Assembly (NCBI GenBank): GCA_944320965.1
Contig: CALUJO010000005.1
Span: 48,877-112,876 of the forward strand
Length of the DNA: 64,000 nucleotides
DNA from: an uncultured Bacteroidaceae bacterium
Lineage (GTDB): Bacteria; Bacteroidota; Bacteroidia; Bacteroidales; Bacteroidaceae
Direction: 5' to 3'
In this document: positions 52,199-60,776 of the stretch, piece after piece
Numbering within the stretch: position 1 is the stretch's first letter
How the letters are laid out: every line of letters starts with the position of its first letter
Translations under genes and position numbers: made by a program
Notes under the pieces: model-generated
Seen by the model: only the letters and a program-made list of their open reading frames with translations
What the model was told of the DNA's origin: nothing
Databases searched by the model: none

Positions 52199-54892
52199 TT
52201 AGAATCTGAAACCTACATTAAGGAATGCGTTTATTCCCTGTGCGTAATAGTACTTGCTTGGGTATTTTTCGCCGTTAATTCTGTTCTGTTCGTAACCGCC
52301 TGTTCTCATATTTGTATTGTTCAGGAGGTTGTTGACTGTCAGGTTAAGGCTAAGGCTTCTTCCTTTCTTCATACGGATATACTTACCTATAGAAGCATCC
52401 ATCATGAAACCACCGTCAAGTTCTTCCTGGTCCTGTACGGCATATGCCTTGTTTCCGTTTTCATCAACACCTGTAGTCACTTTGCTTTCAAGACGTCTAA
52501 CTGTTGAGAAGTCAAGATAGATACGGTGATAGTAGTTTGCGTTGATATTGAAGAACCATCCTTTGTAAGAGTAGTCTAGTGCAAGGCTGTATGCTGAAAG
52601 TGGAGTACCGTTAACTCTGAATCCTTCGCACATTACGCGGTCACCGGTAAGCATTTCGCTTTCATTTTCAAATGTCATTACAGCATCAGGATTGTTCATA
52701 TAAGTTGCGTCAGAATATGTCGCAATTGCAGTAAGTGATAGGTTTGATATGATTTTGAATTCAGCTGCTGCTTCAACTCCCCAATGGCGCTTTTCGATAC
52801 CGCTCATTGAAAGGTAAGTATACTTTCCTTCATCGTCATCGTAGAAACCTTCAAGTTCGGCAACATTGTTGAAGTATGAATAGTAACCTGAAATTCGTCC
52901 GTTTACATAAGGAGTATTGAATCCGTAAACAATTTCAGCCAATGAAATCTGTTCTTCTGTCAAATCCTTAAGGAATGTATTTTTCATACGTGGTGCAATG
53001 AATGCATTGTAAGCCAATGGAGCTCTTTCTTCATAAGAAGCGTTAAATGCAATATAATGCTTTCCTGATATTTTATATCTTAAACCGCCTTTCATTGCAA
53101 CTTCCATGAAGTCCTTTACATCACTCTTTCCTTTTGAAGTATTGGCTGCACGTCCGTTTCTCATATGTCCGTATCTCCACATGTTTGCAGTACCGATTTT
53201 TCCGCCCAAATAGAAGTCAACATGATTGTAGCGGAATTCGTTCTGTGCCCATAGATTTGCCTTGTTTACATATATATCATAGTTGTAGCCGAAGATGTCT
53301 CCTTCCTGTATTTCCCTGTTAGGATTGTCAAGGTCGTTCTGTATTATCGGTGAATTCGGTCCGTAGTCTCTTGCAGCAAACTTGTCAATATCAATGAATT
53401 TGTTTGCACCGAGCATATCTTTCAGAATCTTGTAGTGCATACCTTTTGTTGATGACATTTCAAGACCTCCGGTAAATGTAGAGTTATCTGTAAGTTTGTA
53501 GTTAAGAGTTGAATTCAGGTTGAATGCAAGCTGGTCATTGTGTCTTTCTTCAATAAGATATGAAGCTGAGCCGCCGAAATTATTCTGCTGATAGTTAGCT
53601 CTGTAAAGCTCATCCCACTGTATTTGTCTGTGTTCTTCGCTGTTTTTCCACAAATCTGTAGCTATTTGTTTGTCTTCTTCTGTCTGGAAGTAGCTTGGAA
53701 GTTTTTTCCAATAGTCCGGACGTGGGTCAGAAACATTATTATACCATCCAAGTGCGCTTGAACCGTAGTTGCTGTATTTTACACCGAATGATGTTGTAAG
53801 TTTCGCATCTGTATTGATATTGTAGTCCCATGTAAGTACGGCACTTGGCTCGTAAGAACGTACAACTCTTGCATTTCTTTTCTTACCGTTCTGATAACCC
53901 CAGTTAGGATTATAGTAGTTTGAACCGGCAAGGTCGTATGCTTCTTGTGTTGAAGCTCCCTGCTGTGCTCTTTCGGTAGGAGTTCCCCATGTTGAAAGTG
54001 AAAGGCTGTGCTTTTCATTGAAAACCTTTTCAACAGCAAGGAAGTATGAGAATGCATTGTAGAATGTACCTTCTATGTTACCTTCATTAGACCATCTGTA
54101 GCCGACAGAGCCTGTGAATGCCCATCCGTTGTTATTCAATCCTGTTGAATATGTGTACATTCCGCGCAGACGGTAGTTGCGGTTTGTTCCGGAAAGTGTA
54201 AGTTTGCTGCCTGCAGCATAGTGGCTTGCTCTCATGTCAATTCCGCTTATACCTCCGATACTTCCGTATGAATACTTTGTAAGTTCATAGGCATTCACTC
54301 CATCCTTGTTGCGTGTAACATCGTTGAGTCCTCCGATCAGACCATAGCTGAAACGTCCTGTTTCATTGTCGTTGAACTTTACACCGTTTATATACACGTT
54401 GCTGTACTGTGAGTCGTATCCTCTTACTCTGAATCGCATCGGGCTGAACAGATAACCTACTTCATTCAGATATTTGTTGCTTGATGAAGATATGATTGCA
54501 GCAGAGCTTTCTGCAACATCGCTGTCTTCGTCAATCTGTGATTCAGAAAAAGTATAGCTGTTGTTTTCGCTTAATCCACCAAGAGTCATTGGTGTCATTT
54601 TCAGTTCCACTTCATTGTTTCCTTCTTCAAGGTCAAGTACTGCTTCTCTTACAAGATAACCGGAAGCATTGATGATAAGTACTGTTTGACCTTTTTTCAG
54701 GTCCTCGATGACGAACTGTCCGTTAGCATCTGATTTGACTGTCACTGCTTCGCCTTTTACGGTGATGACAGCTCCTCTTACAGGATTGTTACTTGTCTTG
54801 TTTTTGAGGTAACCGTTCAGACTGCTTGTCTGGGCGTTCAATCCGATACAGCCAAGTAACATAAAGTAAAAAAACAATAGTTTTAATCTCAT
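52199..54892 (-). CDS. TonB-dependent receptor
   Basis: Energy-coupled outer-membrane transporter of 897 residues, starting at 54892 (MRLKLLFFYFMLLGCIGLNA is the signal peptide; the open frame upstream to 54952 is a poor start). Parts: carboxypeptidase-regulatory-like domain (SLNGYLKNKTSNNPVRGAVI, about 23-105), a plug with the YLFSPMRFRVRGYDSQYSNV region and VYINGVKFND (about 130-260), then a 22-strand-type barrel ending NAFLNVGFRF with the terminal aromatic residue. A DUF5689 lipoprotein follows in the same operon and an exonuclease-phosphatase gene is divergent. Substrate unknown, possibly nucleic-acid breakdown products. Confidence 0.88.
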   Translation of the reverse strand: MRLKLLFFYFMLLGCIGLNAQTSSLNGYLKNKTSNNPVRGAVITVKGEAVTVKSDANGQFVIEDLKKGQTVLIINASGYLVREAVLDLEEGNNEVELKMTPMTLGGLSENNSYTFSESQIDEDSDVAESSAAIISSSSNKYLNEVGYLFSPMRFRVRGYDSQYSNVYINGVKFNDNETGRFSYGLIGGLNDVTRNKDGVNAYELTKYSYGSIGGISGIDMRASHYAAGSKLTLSGTNRNYRLRGMYTYSTGLNNNGWAFTGSVGYRWSNEGNIEGTFYNAFSYFLAVEKVFNEKHSLSLSTWGTPTERAQQGASTQEAYDLAGSNYYNPNWGYQNGKKRNARVVRSYEPSAVLTWDYNINTDAKLTTSFGVKYSNYGSSALGWYNNVSDPRPDYWKKLPSYFQTEEDKQIATDLWKNSEEHRQIQWDELYRANYQQNNFGGSASYLIEERHNDQLAFNLNSTLNYKLTDNSTFTGGLEMSSTKGMHYKILKDMLGANKFIDIDKFAARDYGPNSPIIQNDLDNPNREIQEGDIFGYNYDIYVNKANLWAQNEFRYNHVDFYLGGKIGTANMWRYGHMRNGRAANTSKGKSDVKDFMEVAMKGGLRYKISGKHYIAFNASYEERAPLAYNAFIAPRMKNTFLKDLTEEQISLAEIVYGFNTPYVNGRISGYYSYFNNVAELEGFYDDDEGKYTYLSMSGIEKRHWGVEAAAEFKIISNLSLTAIATYSDATYMNNPDAVMTFENESEMLTGDRVMCEGFRVNGTPLSAYSLALDYSYKGWFFNINANYYHRIYLDFSTVRRLESKVTTGVDENGNKAYAVQDQEELDGGFMMDASIGKYIRMKKGRSLSLNLTVNNLLNNTNMRTGGYEQNRINGEKYPSKYYYAQGINAFLNVGFRF

Positions 54893-55116
54893 AACTAATA
54901 TAATTAAAATTATTAATATGCTTGAAAAAATGGCAAGCGTACAAAATAACAAAAATTATACGAATATATAACAAAGTATAAATAGAAAAATTGAGGGTTA
55001 GCGCCGCAAAAAACAAAATATTAACATCCTTGTAATTTTTTGAATGCCATTCCAAGGAAAATCCAATTTTTTTTGAGATTTTTGCCATCGGTTAATACAT
55101 TAAAACAAGTTTGCAG

Positions 55117-56151
55117 ATGAGAAAAATTAAAATGACATTGTTCCTGTTTCTGTTTTGTTCAATATTAGGATTTGCACAGGAGAAACAATATGCCGTATAC
55201 GGTGTTGCTTTTTATAATATGGAGAACCTGTTTGACACAATTCATGATGAAGGAAAGAATGATTATGACTTTTTGCCGGACGGTAGTTATAAATGGACTT
55301 CAATGAAGTATAAGGCAAAACTGAAAAACATGGCTCATGTTGTGAGTAAGCTGGGAGGCAAGCGTCTTGCAGGGATAGGTCCTTCAGTGATAGGTGTTGC
55401 CGAAATAGAGAACCACCGTGTGCTTGATGACCTTATTGCTCAGGAAGCAATAAAGGACAGAGGTTATAAATATGTGCACTATGAGGGAATTGATGCAAGA
55501 GGTATTGATTGCGCTCTTCTTTACAATCCTATGTTCTTCACACCTGTTGAGTCAAAGCTTGTTCCATATATAAAGGAAGAAGGAGACAAATATAAAACAA
55601 GAGGTTTTCTTGTAGTTGCCGGTATGCTTGCCGGTGAAGAAGTGACTTTCATTGTCAATCACTGGCCTTCAAGAGCAGCAGTTTCTGCTGTTCGTGAAAG
55701 GGCAGGGGAACAGGTAAAGGCTATCAAGGACTCGCTTATGGCAGAAAACCCGAATGTCAAGGTTATCATTATGGGTGACTTCAATGATGACCCTAACAAC
55801 AAGAGCATAACAGATGCACTTGGAGCAAAACATACAAAGAAAAACCTGAAGGATACCGACCTTTTCAATCCATGGTGGAAAACTCTTATAAAAGACGGTG
55901 TCGGTACTTTGATGTACAGGGATGCATGGAATCTGTTTGACCAGATTATAATTTCAGGAAATCTTGTGGGAGATGACAGAACTACATTGAAGTATCTGAA
56001 TAATGCTGTTTTCAATCCTGACTTTATGTTCCAGAAAGAAGGAAAATACAAAGGATATCCGTTGCGAACAACTGCTGGCGGGGTGTGGATGAACGGATAC
56101 AGTGACCACCTTCCGACACAGATATTCCTGATAAAGGAAATACAATATTAA
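55117..56151 (+). CDS. Exported endonuclease/exonuclease/phosphatase family protein
   Basis: A 344-residue secreted member of the DNase I-like phosphoesterase family, start ATG 55117 with signal peptide MRKIKMTLFLFLFCSILGFA. Active-site pieces are VAFYNMENLFDTIHD (Asn and catalytic region), GVAEIENHRVLDDL (metal-binding Glu), ARGIDCALLYNP, VTFIVNHWPSRA, IIMGDFNDDPNNKS (Asp and Asn) and GYSDHLPTQIFL (Asp-His pair). It probably releases phosphate from extracellular nucleic acid or other phosphodiesters. The gene shares a 220-base divergent promoter region with the TonB-dependent receptor. Confidence 0.9.
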   Translation: MRKIKMTLFLFLFCSILGFAQEKQYAVYGVAFYNMENLFDTIHDEGKNDYDFLPDGSYKWTSMKYKAKLKNMAHVVSKLGGKRLAGIGPSVIGVAEIENHRVLDDLIAQEAIKDRGYKYVHYEGIDARGIDCALLYNPMFFTPVESKLVPYIKEEGDKYKTRGFLVVAGMLAGEEVTFIVNHWPSRAAVSAVRERAGEQVKAIKDSLMAENPNVKVIIMGDFNDDPNNKSITDALGAKHTKKNLKDTDLFNPWWKTLIKDGVGTLMYRDAWNLFDQIIISGNLVGDDRTTLKYLNNAVFNPDFMFQKEGKYKGYPLRTTAGGVWMNGYSDHLPTQIFLIKEIQY

Positions 56152-56163
56152 TAAATTAAGTTC

Positions 56164-56196
56164 AAAGGTTTTGGCAGATGTCTGTCCAAAACCTTT
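56164..56196 (+). terminator. Terminator of the exonuclease/phosphatase gene
   Basis: Perfect eleven-base stem AAAGGTTTTGG / CCAAAACCTTT with an eleven-base loop, followed by GTTTTTTG. Confidence 0.9.
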
Positions 56197-56222
56197 GTTT
56201 TTTGCTAATGAAGCATACTAAA

Positions 56223-56269
56223 ACAGGCGCATCCGTTTTATGGTAAATTCCATTTTCGGATGCGCCTGT
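56223..56269 (-). terminator. Terminator of hisS
   Basis: Perfect thirteen-base stem ACAGGCGCATCCG / CGGATGCGCCTGT with a 21-base loop, 22 bases beyond the hisS stop on the minus strand. Confidence 0.88.
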
Positions 56270-56291
56270 CTATAATTTATCATTAAATGTC

Positions 56292-57653
56292 TTACAGAAT
56301 GTATTCAGCAATCTTGTCAGCATCAACCAACTGCTGTTCGCCTGTGGTCATATTTTTCAATGTAACCTTGTTTTCGTTCATTTCATTTTCGCCGATTATT
56401 GCTACATAAGGTATTGCCTTGTTATTGGCGTAACTCATCTGTTTCTTCAGTTTTGAACTGTCTGGGAATATTTCAGAGTTGATGCCTGCCTCTCTCAACT
56501 GTTTAAGCAGCGGAAGACTGTAGCGCATTTCGTTTTCTCCGAAGTTTGTGAACAGCACTTTTGTTCCGTTTCTTGAATCTTTCGGGTAAAGGTCAAGCTG
56601 GTTAAGCACGTCAAATATACGGTCTGCACCGAATGAAATACCGACGCCTGAAATACCTTTCAGACCGAATACTCCGGTAAGGTTGTCATAACGTCCGCCG
56701 CCAGTGATACTTCCAATCTGCACATCAAGAGCCTTTACTTCAAAGATTGAACCTGTATAGTAATTCAGTCCTCTTGCCAGTGTAAGGTCAAGTTCTACTT
56801 TTGCGTGCATGCTTTCAGTATCGAGTGCACCAAGTACAAATTCACATTCTTCAATACCTTTCAGACCTGTTTCACTTGTTGCAAGAATTTCCTTTAGTTT
56901 TGCAAGTTTTTCTGCATTGCTTCCTTCAAGCAGTATAACCGGCTGGAGCTTGTCAACGGCTTCCTGGCTGATTCCTTTTTCAAGGAGTTCCTTGTTTACG
57001 TTGTCAAGACCAATCTTGTCAAGCTTGTCAATGGCAACTGTTATGTCAATAATCTTGTCGGCTTCGCCTACATATTCGGCAATGCCTGTCAGAATCTTGC
57101 GGTTGTTTATTTTGATGCATACGTTGATTCCGAATCTGCGGAATACGTTGTCAACAAGATTCATAAGCTCAACTTCGTTCAGCAGCGAGTCGCTTCCCAC
57201 AACATCAGCATCGCACTGATAGAATTCGCGGTAACGTCCTTTCTGAGGGCGGTCGGCTCTCCATACAGGCTGAATCTGATATCTTTTGAAAGGGAAGGCT
57301 ATTTCATCGCGGTGCATGACAACATATCTTGCGAATGGTACTGTCAAATCGTAACGCAATCCCTTTTCACAGAATTTGCTTGCCAGCTTTGCTGCATTTC
57401 TGCTTAGCAGTTCTTCGTCTGTTATGCCTGAAAAGTAGTCGCCTGAATTCTGTATTTTGAAAAGAAGTTTGTCACCTTCTTCACCGTATTTGCCCATTAG
57501 TGTGCTTAACAGTTCCATTGAAGGTGTTTCAATCTGCTCATATCCGAACAGATGGAAGGCTTCGCGTATAGTGTTGAATATATAATTTCTCTTTGCCATT
57601 TCAACAGGCGAGAAGTCTCTTGTTCCTTTTGGTATTCCAGGTTTGCTTGCCAT
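56292..57653 (-). CDS. hisS: Histidine-tRNA ligase
   Basis: Class II aminoacyl-tRNA synthetase charging tRNA-His. The 453-residue product has [20 protein letters not shown] at the N-terminus, motif 2 region [20 protein letters not shown] then [20 protein letters not shown], the histidine A motif [19 protein letters not shown], motif 3 [20 protein letters not shown], and the anticodon-binding C-terminal domain ([12 protein letters not shown] onward). Length is normal. Single gene with its own terminator. Confidence 0.97.
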   Translation of the reverse strand: MASKPGIPKGTRDFSPVEMAKRNYIFNTIREAFHLFGYEQIETPSMELLSTLMGKYGEEGDKLLFKIQNSGDYFSGITDEELLSRNAAKLASKFCEKGLRYDLTVPFARYVVMHRDEIAFPFKRYQIQPVWRADRPQKGRYREFYQCDADVVGSDSLLNEVELMNLVDNVFRRFGINVCIKINNRKILTGIAEYVGEADKIIDITVAIDKLDKIGLDNVNKELLEKGISQEAVDKLQPVILLEGSNAEKLAKLKEILATSETGLKGIEECEFVLGALDTESMHAKVELDLTLARGLNYYTGSIFEVKALDVQIGSITGGGRYDNLTGVFGLKGISGVGISFGADRIFDVLNQLDLYPKDSRNGTKVLFTNFGENEMRYSLPLLKQLREAGINSEIFPDSSKLKKQMSYANNKAIPYVAIIGENEMNENKVTLKNMTTGEQQLVDADKIAEYIL

Positions 57654-57743
57654 AATTCATTGATTTTATAATTTATGCAAAGATACACTTTTTCGGGTTT
57701 ATCCTCAAATTCATATAGTCAAAATAAGAAACAGACTTTGTAA

Positions 57744-57862
57744 AAATTATAGTATGTTTTTGCCCGAATACCTGCAATGTTCTTGCTGAAAATATACAAC
57801 CTTTTTGCAAAGAACTTTAAATGTTTTTGCTGAAAAGGTTTGGTGTTTTTTCTTTAAGCCTG
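57744..57862. repeat. Intergenic array of ~21-base quasi-palindromic units (locus D)
   Basis: About five degenerate units of the same AAA...ATGTTTTTG type as loci A and B. AACCTTTT (57798-57805) pairs with AAAAGGTT (57833-57840) and encloses an imperfect inner stem GCAAAGAAC/GTTTTTGC. The segment GAATACCTGC matches AAATACCTAC at the end of locus A. Located between hisS and the truncated BspA-like gene. Confidence 0.55.
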
Positions 57863-57879
57863 CTTATATGTAAAAAAAT

Positions 57880-57919
57880 AAGGTGCCGGACCTTTAATCT
57901 TTTAAGGGAGCGGCACCTT
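57880..57919 (-). terminator. Terminator of the BspA-like fragment
   Basis: Nine-base stem AAGGTGCCG / CGGCACCTT, 22 bases beyond the minus-strand stop at 57942, with T-rich flanks. Confidence 0.75.
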
Positions 57920-57941
57920 GTTTTATATTATTTTATCAGTA

Positions 57942-59138
57942 TTATTTCATTACTTTGAAAGTCTTTGTTCCATTGGCAGACTTTATTTTTATGATATACA
58001 GGCCGTTTGATTCCGGTGCGAATGTTGTCTGACCGTTTACATTGCTGTTTCTTGAAACAATTTCTCCAGCAGCATTGAATATTTCAACATCAGCAGTTGT
58101 GTTTCCTGTACTGATAACGAAACTGTTACCGTTTTTAACTACAAAGCATATTTCTGAGTTGTTTTCTGCTATTGCTGTGGTTTCTTCTCCTGTAAATACA
58201 AGCTTTATTTCTTCGCTTATCATCTTGCTTTCACCAGTGAAGATACCTGCCGGGATAGTGACATAATAACTGATTTCTGGTTCAAGAGTGATAGGACTAA
58301 TGAAGTAATCGTAATCGCATGGGAATACAGAGACTGTTTTCATATCTTCAGAGTCATTTACAGCCATCCATCCTCCATCAGGTTCAATAAGTTCACCTGA
58401 TTCATCGTTTCCTTTTCTTACAGTAACAGCAGGCGTTTTTACTTCTATTTTTGCTTCTTTTTCGAAAGTGATTTCAATATTTCCGATGCTCTCGATTTCA
58501 GAATTATTTGCCGGAGTAATATTTGTTGGTACGAATGGAACAGGTTCTTGTTCTTTTCCTGTTACTTCTATAACAATTTTCTGACATTTAATATCAGGAT
58601 TATTGTAATTGTAAATAAAGTCTCTTGGAATAGTAATGTAATATTTTTCATTTTCTTCAAGATATATTGGTTTAGGAAGACCCTCTCTGTCGCAAGGGAA
58701 GATTATCATAGTCTTTTTTTGATTTGCAGGAATGTTTGCTAACCAACCACCAGTTGAGAATATTTCTTCACCTGCAAGTTCATCTCCTTTTCTTAAAATA
58801 ATCTCCGGATCCGTTGTTTCTGAGTCAACCTTTTCATTGAAAGTAATTATTATTGAATCTATTCTTTCTATTTGGTCGCCAAATGCAGGTTCAATACTTA
58901 CTGGTATAAATAATTCTTCTCCGTCTTCAGCAATATTGTAAAACAAGTCATTCCAATATTTACTTTCATATTCAGCTTTTCTTCCTAGTGGTATATGAAG
59001 ATTTAGTTGTGTCATTTCAATATATCCGAAAGGATTGTCTTCGTCACCATAATAATCATATATTTCCGGTGCGAAGGCTCCTAAACAATATACATCTTTC
59101 AATGCAGTACAAGTTTGGTATTTGCAACCAGTTATTGC
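57942..59138 (-). pseudogene. N-terminally truncated BspA-like surface protein
   Basis: The frame begins abruptly: upstream of a TTG at 59102 it continues for 12 codons (CTALKDVYCLG context) to a stop at 59139-59141, with no ATG or signal peptide. That opening (ALKDVYCLGAFAPEI, then MTQLNLHIPLGRKAEYESKYWND) is the usual last turn of a BspA-type leucine-rich repeat domain, so all preceding repeats and the signal are missing. What remains is two tandem beta domains of about 110 residues, each with VRKGN-x-SGE, GGW and FPCD marks, and a C-terminal type IX-like sorting domain (DVEIFNAAGEIVSRNSNVNG to TKTFKVMK). It keeps a normal terminator. Probably a dead remnant cut by the rearrangement that brought in the DNA to its right. 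Confidence 0.75.
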
Positions 59139-59716
59139 TCAATAGTTTGTGAGTAATAAGTCAGAAATATGGTCGTAAACTTTAATGGTACATTCTAAAG
59201 GGTGAAGATTTAACGCTTTTATTGTTTTTTAACCCGGTTGGAATGCCAATTTGGGCGGTTTCTTCTCTTTTCAGTGCAATTTGCTTTCCGTTATTCCACT
59301 TCTATTTTGGCTTATCTCTTAAGCCTCTGCAAAGATACGATATTTTGTCGGATATTCATCCACTCCATTATCATTTGTAGATTCAGTTTACGTGCCGTAC
59401 CGCAATGCGTCAATAACTCAACTACGCATAAGGAGGAGAGGGAATGGGAAAAGGAGTCTATTATTTTGGAGGGAGTGCAGTCTTCTGCTTGCATATTTGT
59501 TCCTACTAAAAATTTATCTCCCTAAAAATGCTATGTGTGCTCTTATTTGAGTTGATTTTTCTACTATTTCGTCAGTCGTTTATCTCCGTTGCCGGATGCT
59601 GTATTAAGCCAAGCCGATGAATGGGGAAAGTTTTTGGGGCTATTTACTCTCCGAAGGAGGAAGAAACAACCCCAAACGCTTTACCGCTTGACCTTTCCAT
59701 ATTCAATAAGGCTGGC

Positions 59717-59724
59717 TACCTTTG
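59717..59724 (+). promoter_or_regulatory. Plus-strand promoter in the junction segment
   Basis: TACCTTTG matches TAnnTTTG, with TTTC 19 bases upstream at 59694-59697 as the -33 element. It points toward the restriction-modification operon and could give it a second, longer leader. Confidence 0.5.
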
Positions 59725-59844
59725 CATCCGACATAAGGGATGAATGATTGTACATAACTGTATATAACAAAATGTTTAAAGGTTTTATATTATTATTGTC
59801 AGGCAAAAAGACTAATAATTTCATGAAAAGCAGGAGCTTTCTCA

Positions 59845-59881
59845 ATATAAATCACTATATTTGCATATAAATCAACTATAT
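59845..59881 (+). promoter_or_regulatory. Operator-like direct repeats over the promoter of the R-M operon
   Basis: ATATAAATCACTATAT (59845-59860) is repeated as ATATAAATCAACTATAT (59865-59881), a 20-base period, i.e. two helical turns. The first copy overlaps the -7 element TATATTTG (59856-59863), the second covers the transcription start and ends six bases before the regulator's ATG. This is the layout of an autorepressed controller gene: binding by the HTH protein at 59887 would block its own promoter. Confidence 0.65.
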
Positions 59882-59886
59882 GACAT

Positions 59887-60087
59887 ATGAATGACATAAA
59901 CAGATTGAAAATAGTCCTTGTTGAAAAGAAACGAACCAGTAAATGGTTAGCGGAAAAATTAGGTAAAGTGCCTTCGACTGTTTCAAAATGGTGTACCAAT
60001 GCTCAACAACCCGACTTAGTGACACTTACACGCATTGCTGAACTTTTAGAGGTAGACCGCCGTGAATTAATTAATCCAAGCAAATAA
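59887..60087 (+). CDS. Small HTH (XRE/Cro-like) controller protein
   Basis: A 66-residue single-domain DNA-binding protein. The HTH reads KRTSKWLAEKLGKVPSTVSK with the recognition helix STVSKWCTNAQQP, then the typical VTLTRIAELLEVDRRELI tail. Proteins of this size commonly precede restriction-modification genes and control timing so that methylation comes before cutting. It is the first gene of a four-gene operon: the endonuclease gene starts 11 bases later. Direct repeats over its promoter (59845-59881) support autoregulation. AT-rich like its neighbours. Confidence 0.88.
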   Translation: MNDINRLKIVLVEKKRTSKWLAEKLGKVPSTVSKWCTNAQQPDLVTLTRIAELLEVDRRELINPSK

Positions 60088-60098
60088 AATCTTGAAAT

Positions 60099-60776
60099 AT
60101 GACTAAGAAAACATTAAATATCACAGAACTTCAAATTGCAGCGAAAAAGTTTTGTGAAAAAGAAAGTGGACGTTATCGTACTGAACTATTTGGTGTCACT
60201 GATGGAAAGGCTGTTGGAACTTTTGTTGAACACCTGTTTCAGGAATATTTGGAGCAACAATATGATATGACAGTCGGTAGTTCTGCCAACGGACTTGACT
60301 TGCCTTCTGTAAATACAGACATCAAGGTTACTTCAATCAAACAGCCTCAGTCAAGTTGTCCGTTTAAAGATAGCAAACAGAAAATTTATGGACTTGGTTA
60401 TAACTTGATTGTGTTTGTTTACCAAAAGAACGATGACACTAAAATCAAAAAAGGAAGTCTGGATTTCCTTTCCTGTTCTTTTATCGAATCATCTCGAACA
60501 GCGGATTATCAGACAACAACAGGTATTTTGAATATCATTGCCAACAACGGCAATGTAGATGATATTTTTGCATTTTTGATTGACCATCAGATTCCTTCTG
60601 ACGAGGTAACATTGATGAATATGGCAGAAGATATTCTAAAAAATCCGCCTAAAATTGGTTATCTGACTATTTCCAATGCTTTACAATGGAGATTGCAATA
60701 TAGAAGAATCGTAAATTTGACAGAAACAGTTGAAGGTATAACCCAAATTGTAAAATATTCGGATGACAGTGAATAA
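60099..60776 (+). CDS. Type II restriction endonuclease, PD-(D/E)xK fold
   Basis: A 225-residue protein placed between a controller and a DNA methyltransferase. The nuclease core is visible: Glu44 in GTFVEHLFQEYLEQ, then SSANGLDLPSVNTDIKVTSI with Asp67, Asp74 and Lys76 as the likely metal site, followed by QPQSSCPFKDSKQKIYGLGY and LIVFVYQK. The remaining 110 residues are helical and unfamiliar, probably the DNA-recognition part. The stop overlaps the methyltransferase start by 14 bases, so translation of the two is coupled. Recognition sequence unknown. I judge it a restriction enzyme from the motif and context, not from a matched homologue. Confidence 0.8.
   Translation: MTKKTLNITELQIAAKKFCEKESGRYRTELFGVTDGKAVGTFVEHLFQEYLEQQYDMTVGSSANGLDLPSVNTDIKVTSIKQPQSSCPFKDSKQKIYGLGYNLIVFVYQKNDDTKIKKGSLDFLSCSFIESSRTADYQTTTGILNIIANNGNVDDIFAFLIDHQIPSDEVTLMNMAEDILKNPPKIGYLTISNALQWRLQYRRIVNLTETVEGITQIVKYSDDSE

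Larger units (their letters stand above)
59142..59886. other. Noncoding junction segment, probable mobile-element remnant
   Basis: About 745 bases without a convincing gene. Seen here: a minus-strand -7 element TATCTTTG near 59331-59338 leading to a 60-codon frame (59312-59494) I do not trust; a nested stem-loop, TTTGGGG (59633-59639) / CCCCAAA (59670-59676) around CTCCGAAGGAG; and a plus-strand promoter at 59717. The style (structured leader followed by a TTGACC...TAnnTTTG promoter) recalls leaders in Bacteroides conjugative elements. That comparison is from memory and unverified. Confidence 0.45.

Noticed and set aside
50345..54892. SusC/SusD polysaccharide utilisation pair
   Set aside because: The lipoprotein has an OB-like DUF5689 start and jelly-roll domains, not the helical SusD fold, and no glycoside hydrolase adjoins it.
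54893..55116. Cobalamin or other riboswitch in the leader of the TonB-dependent receptor
   Set aside because: No B12-box-like conserved core and no strong stem arrangement; the region is simple AT-rich promoter DNA.
59312..59494. Small minus-strand protein gene of 60 codons in the junction segment
   Set aside because: No ribosome site, low complexity and no recognisable domain; it may be an untranslated remnant.
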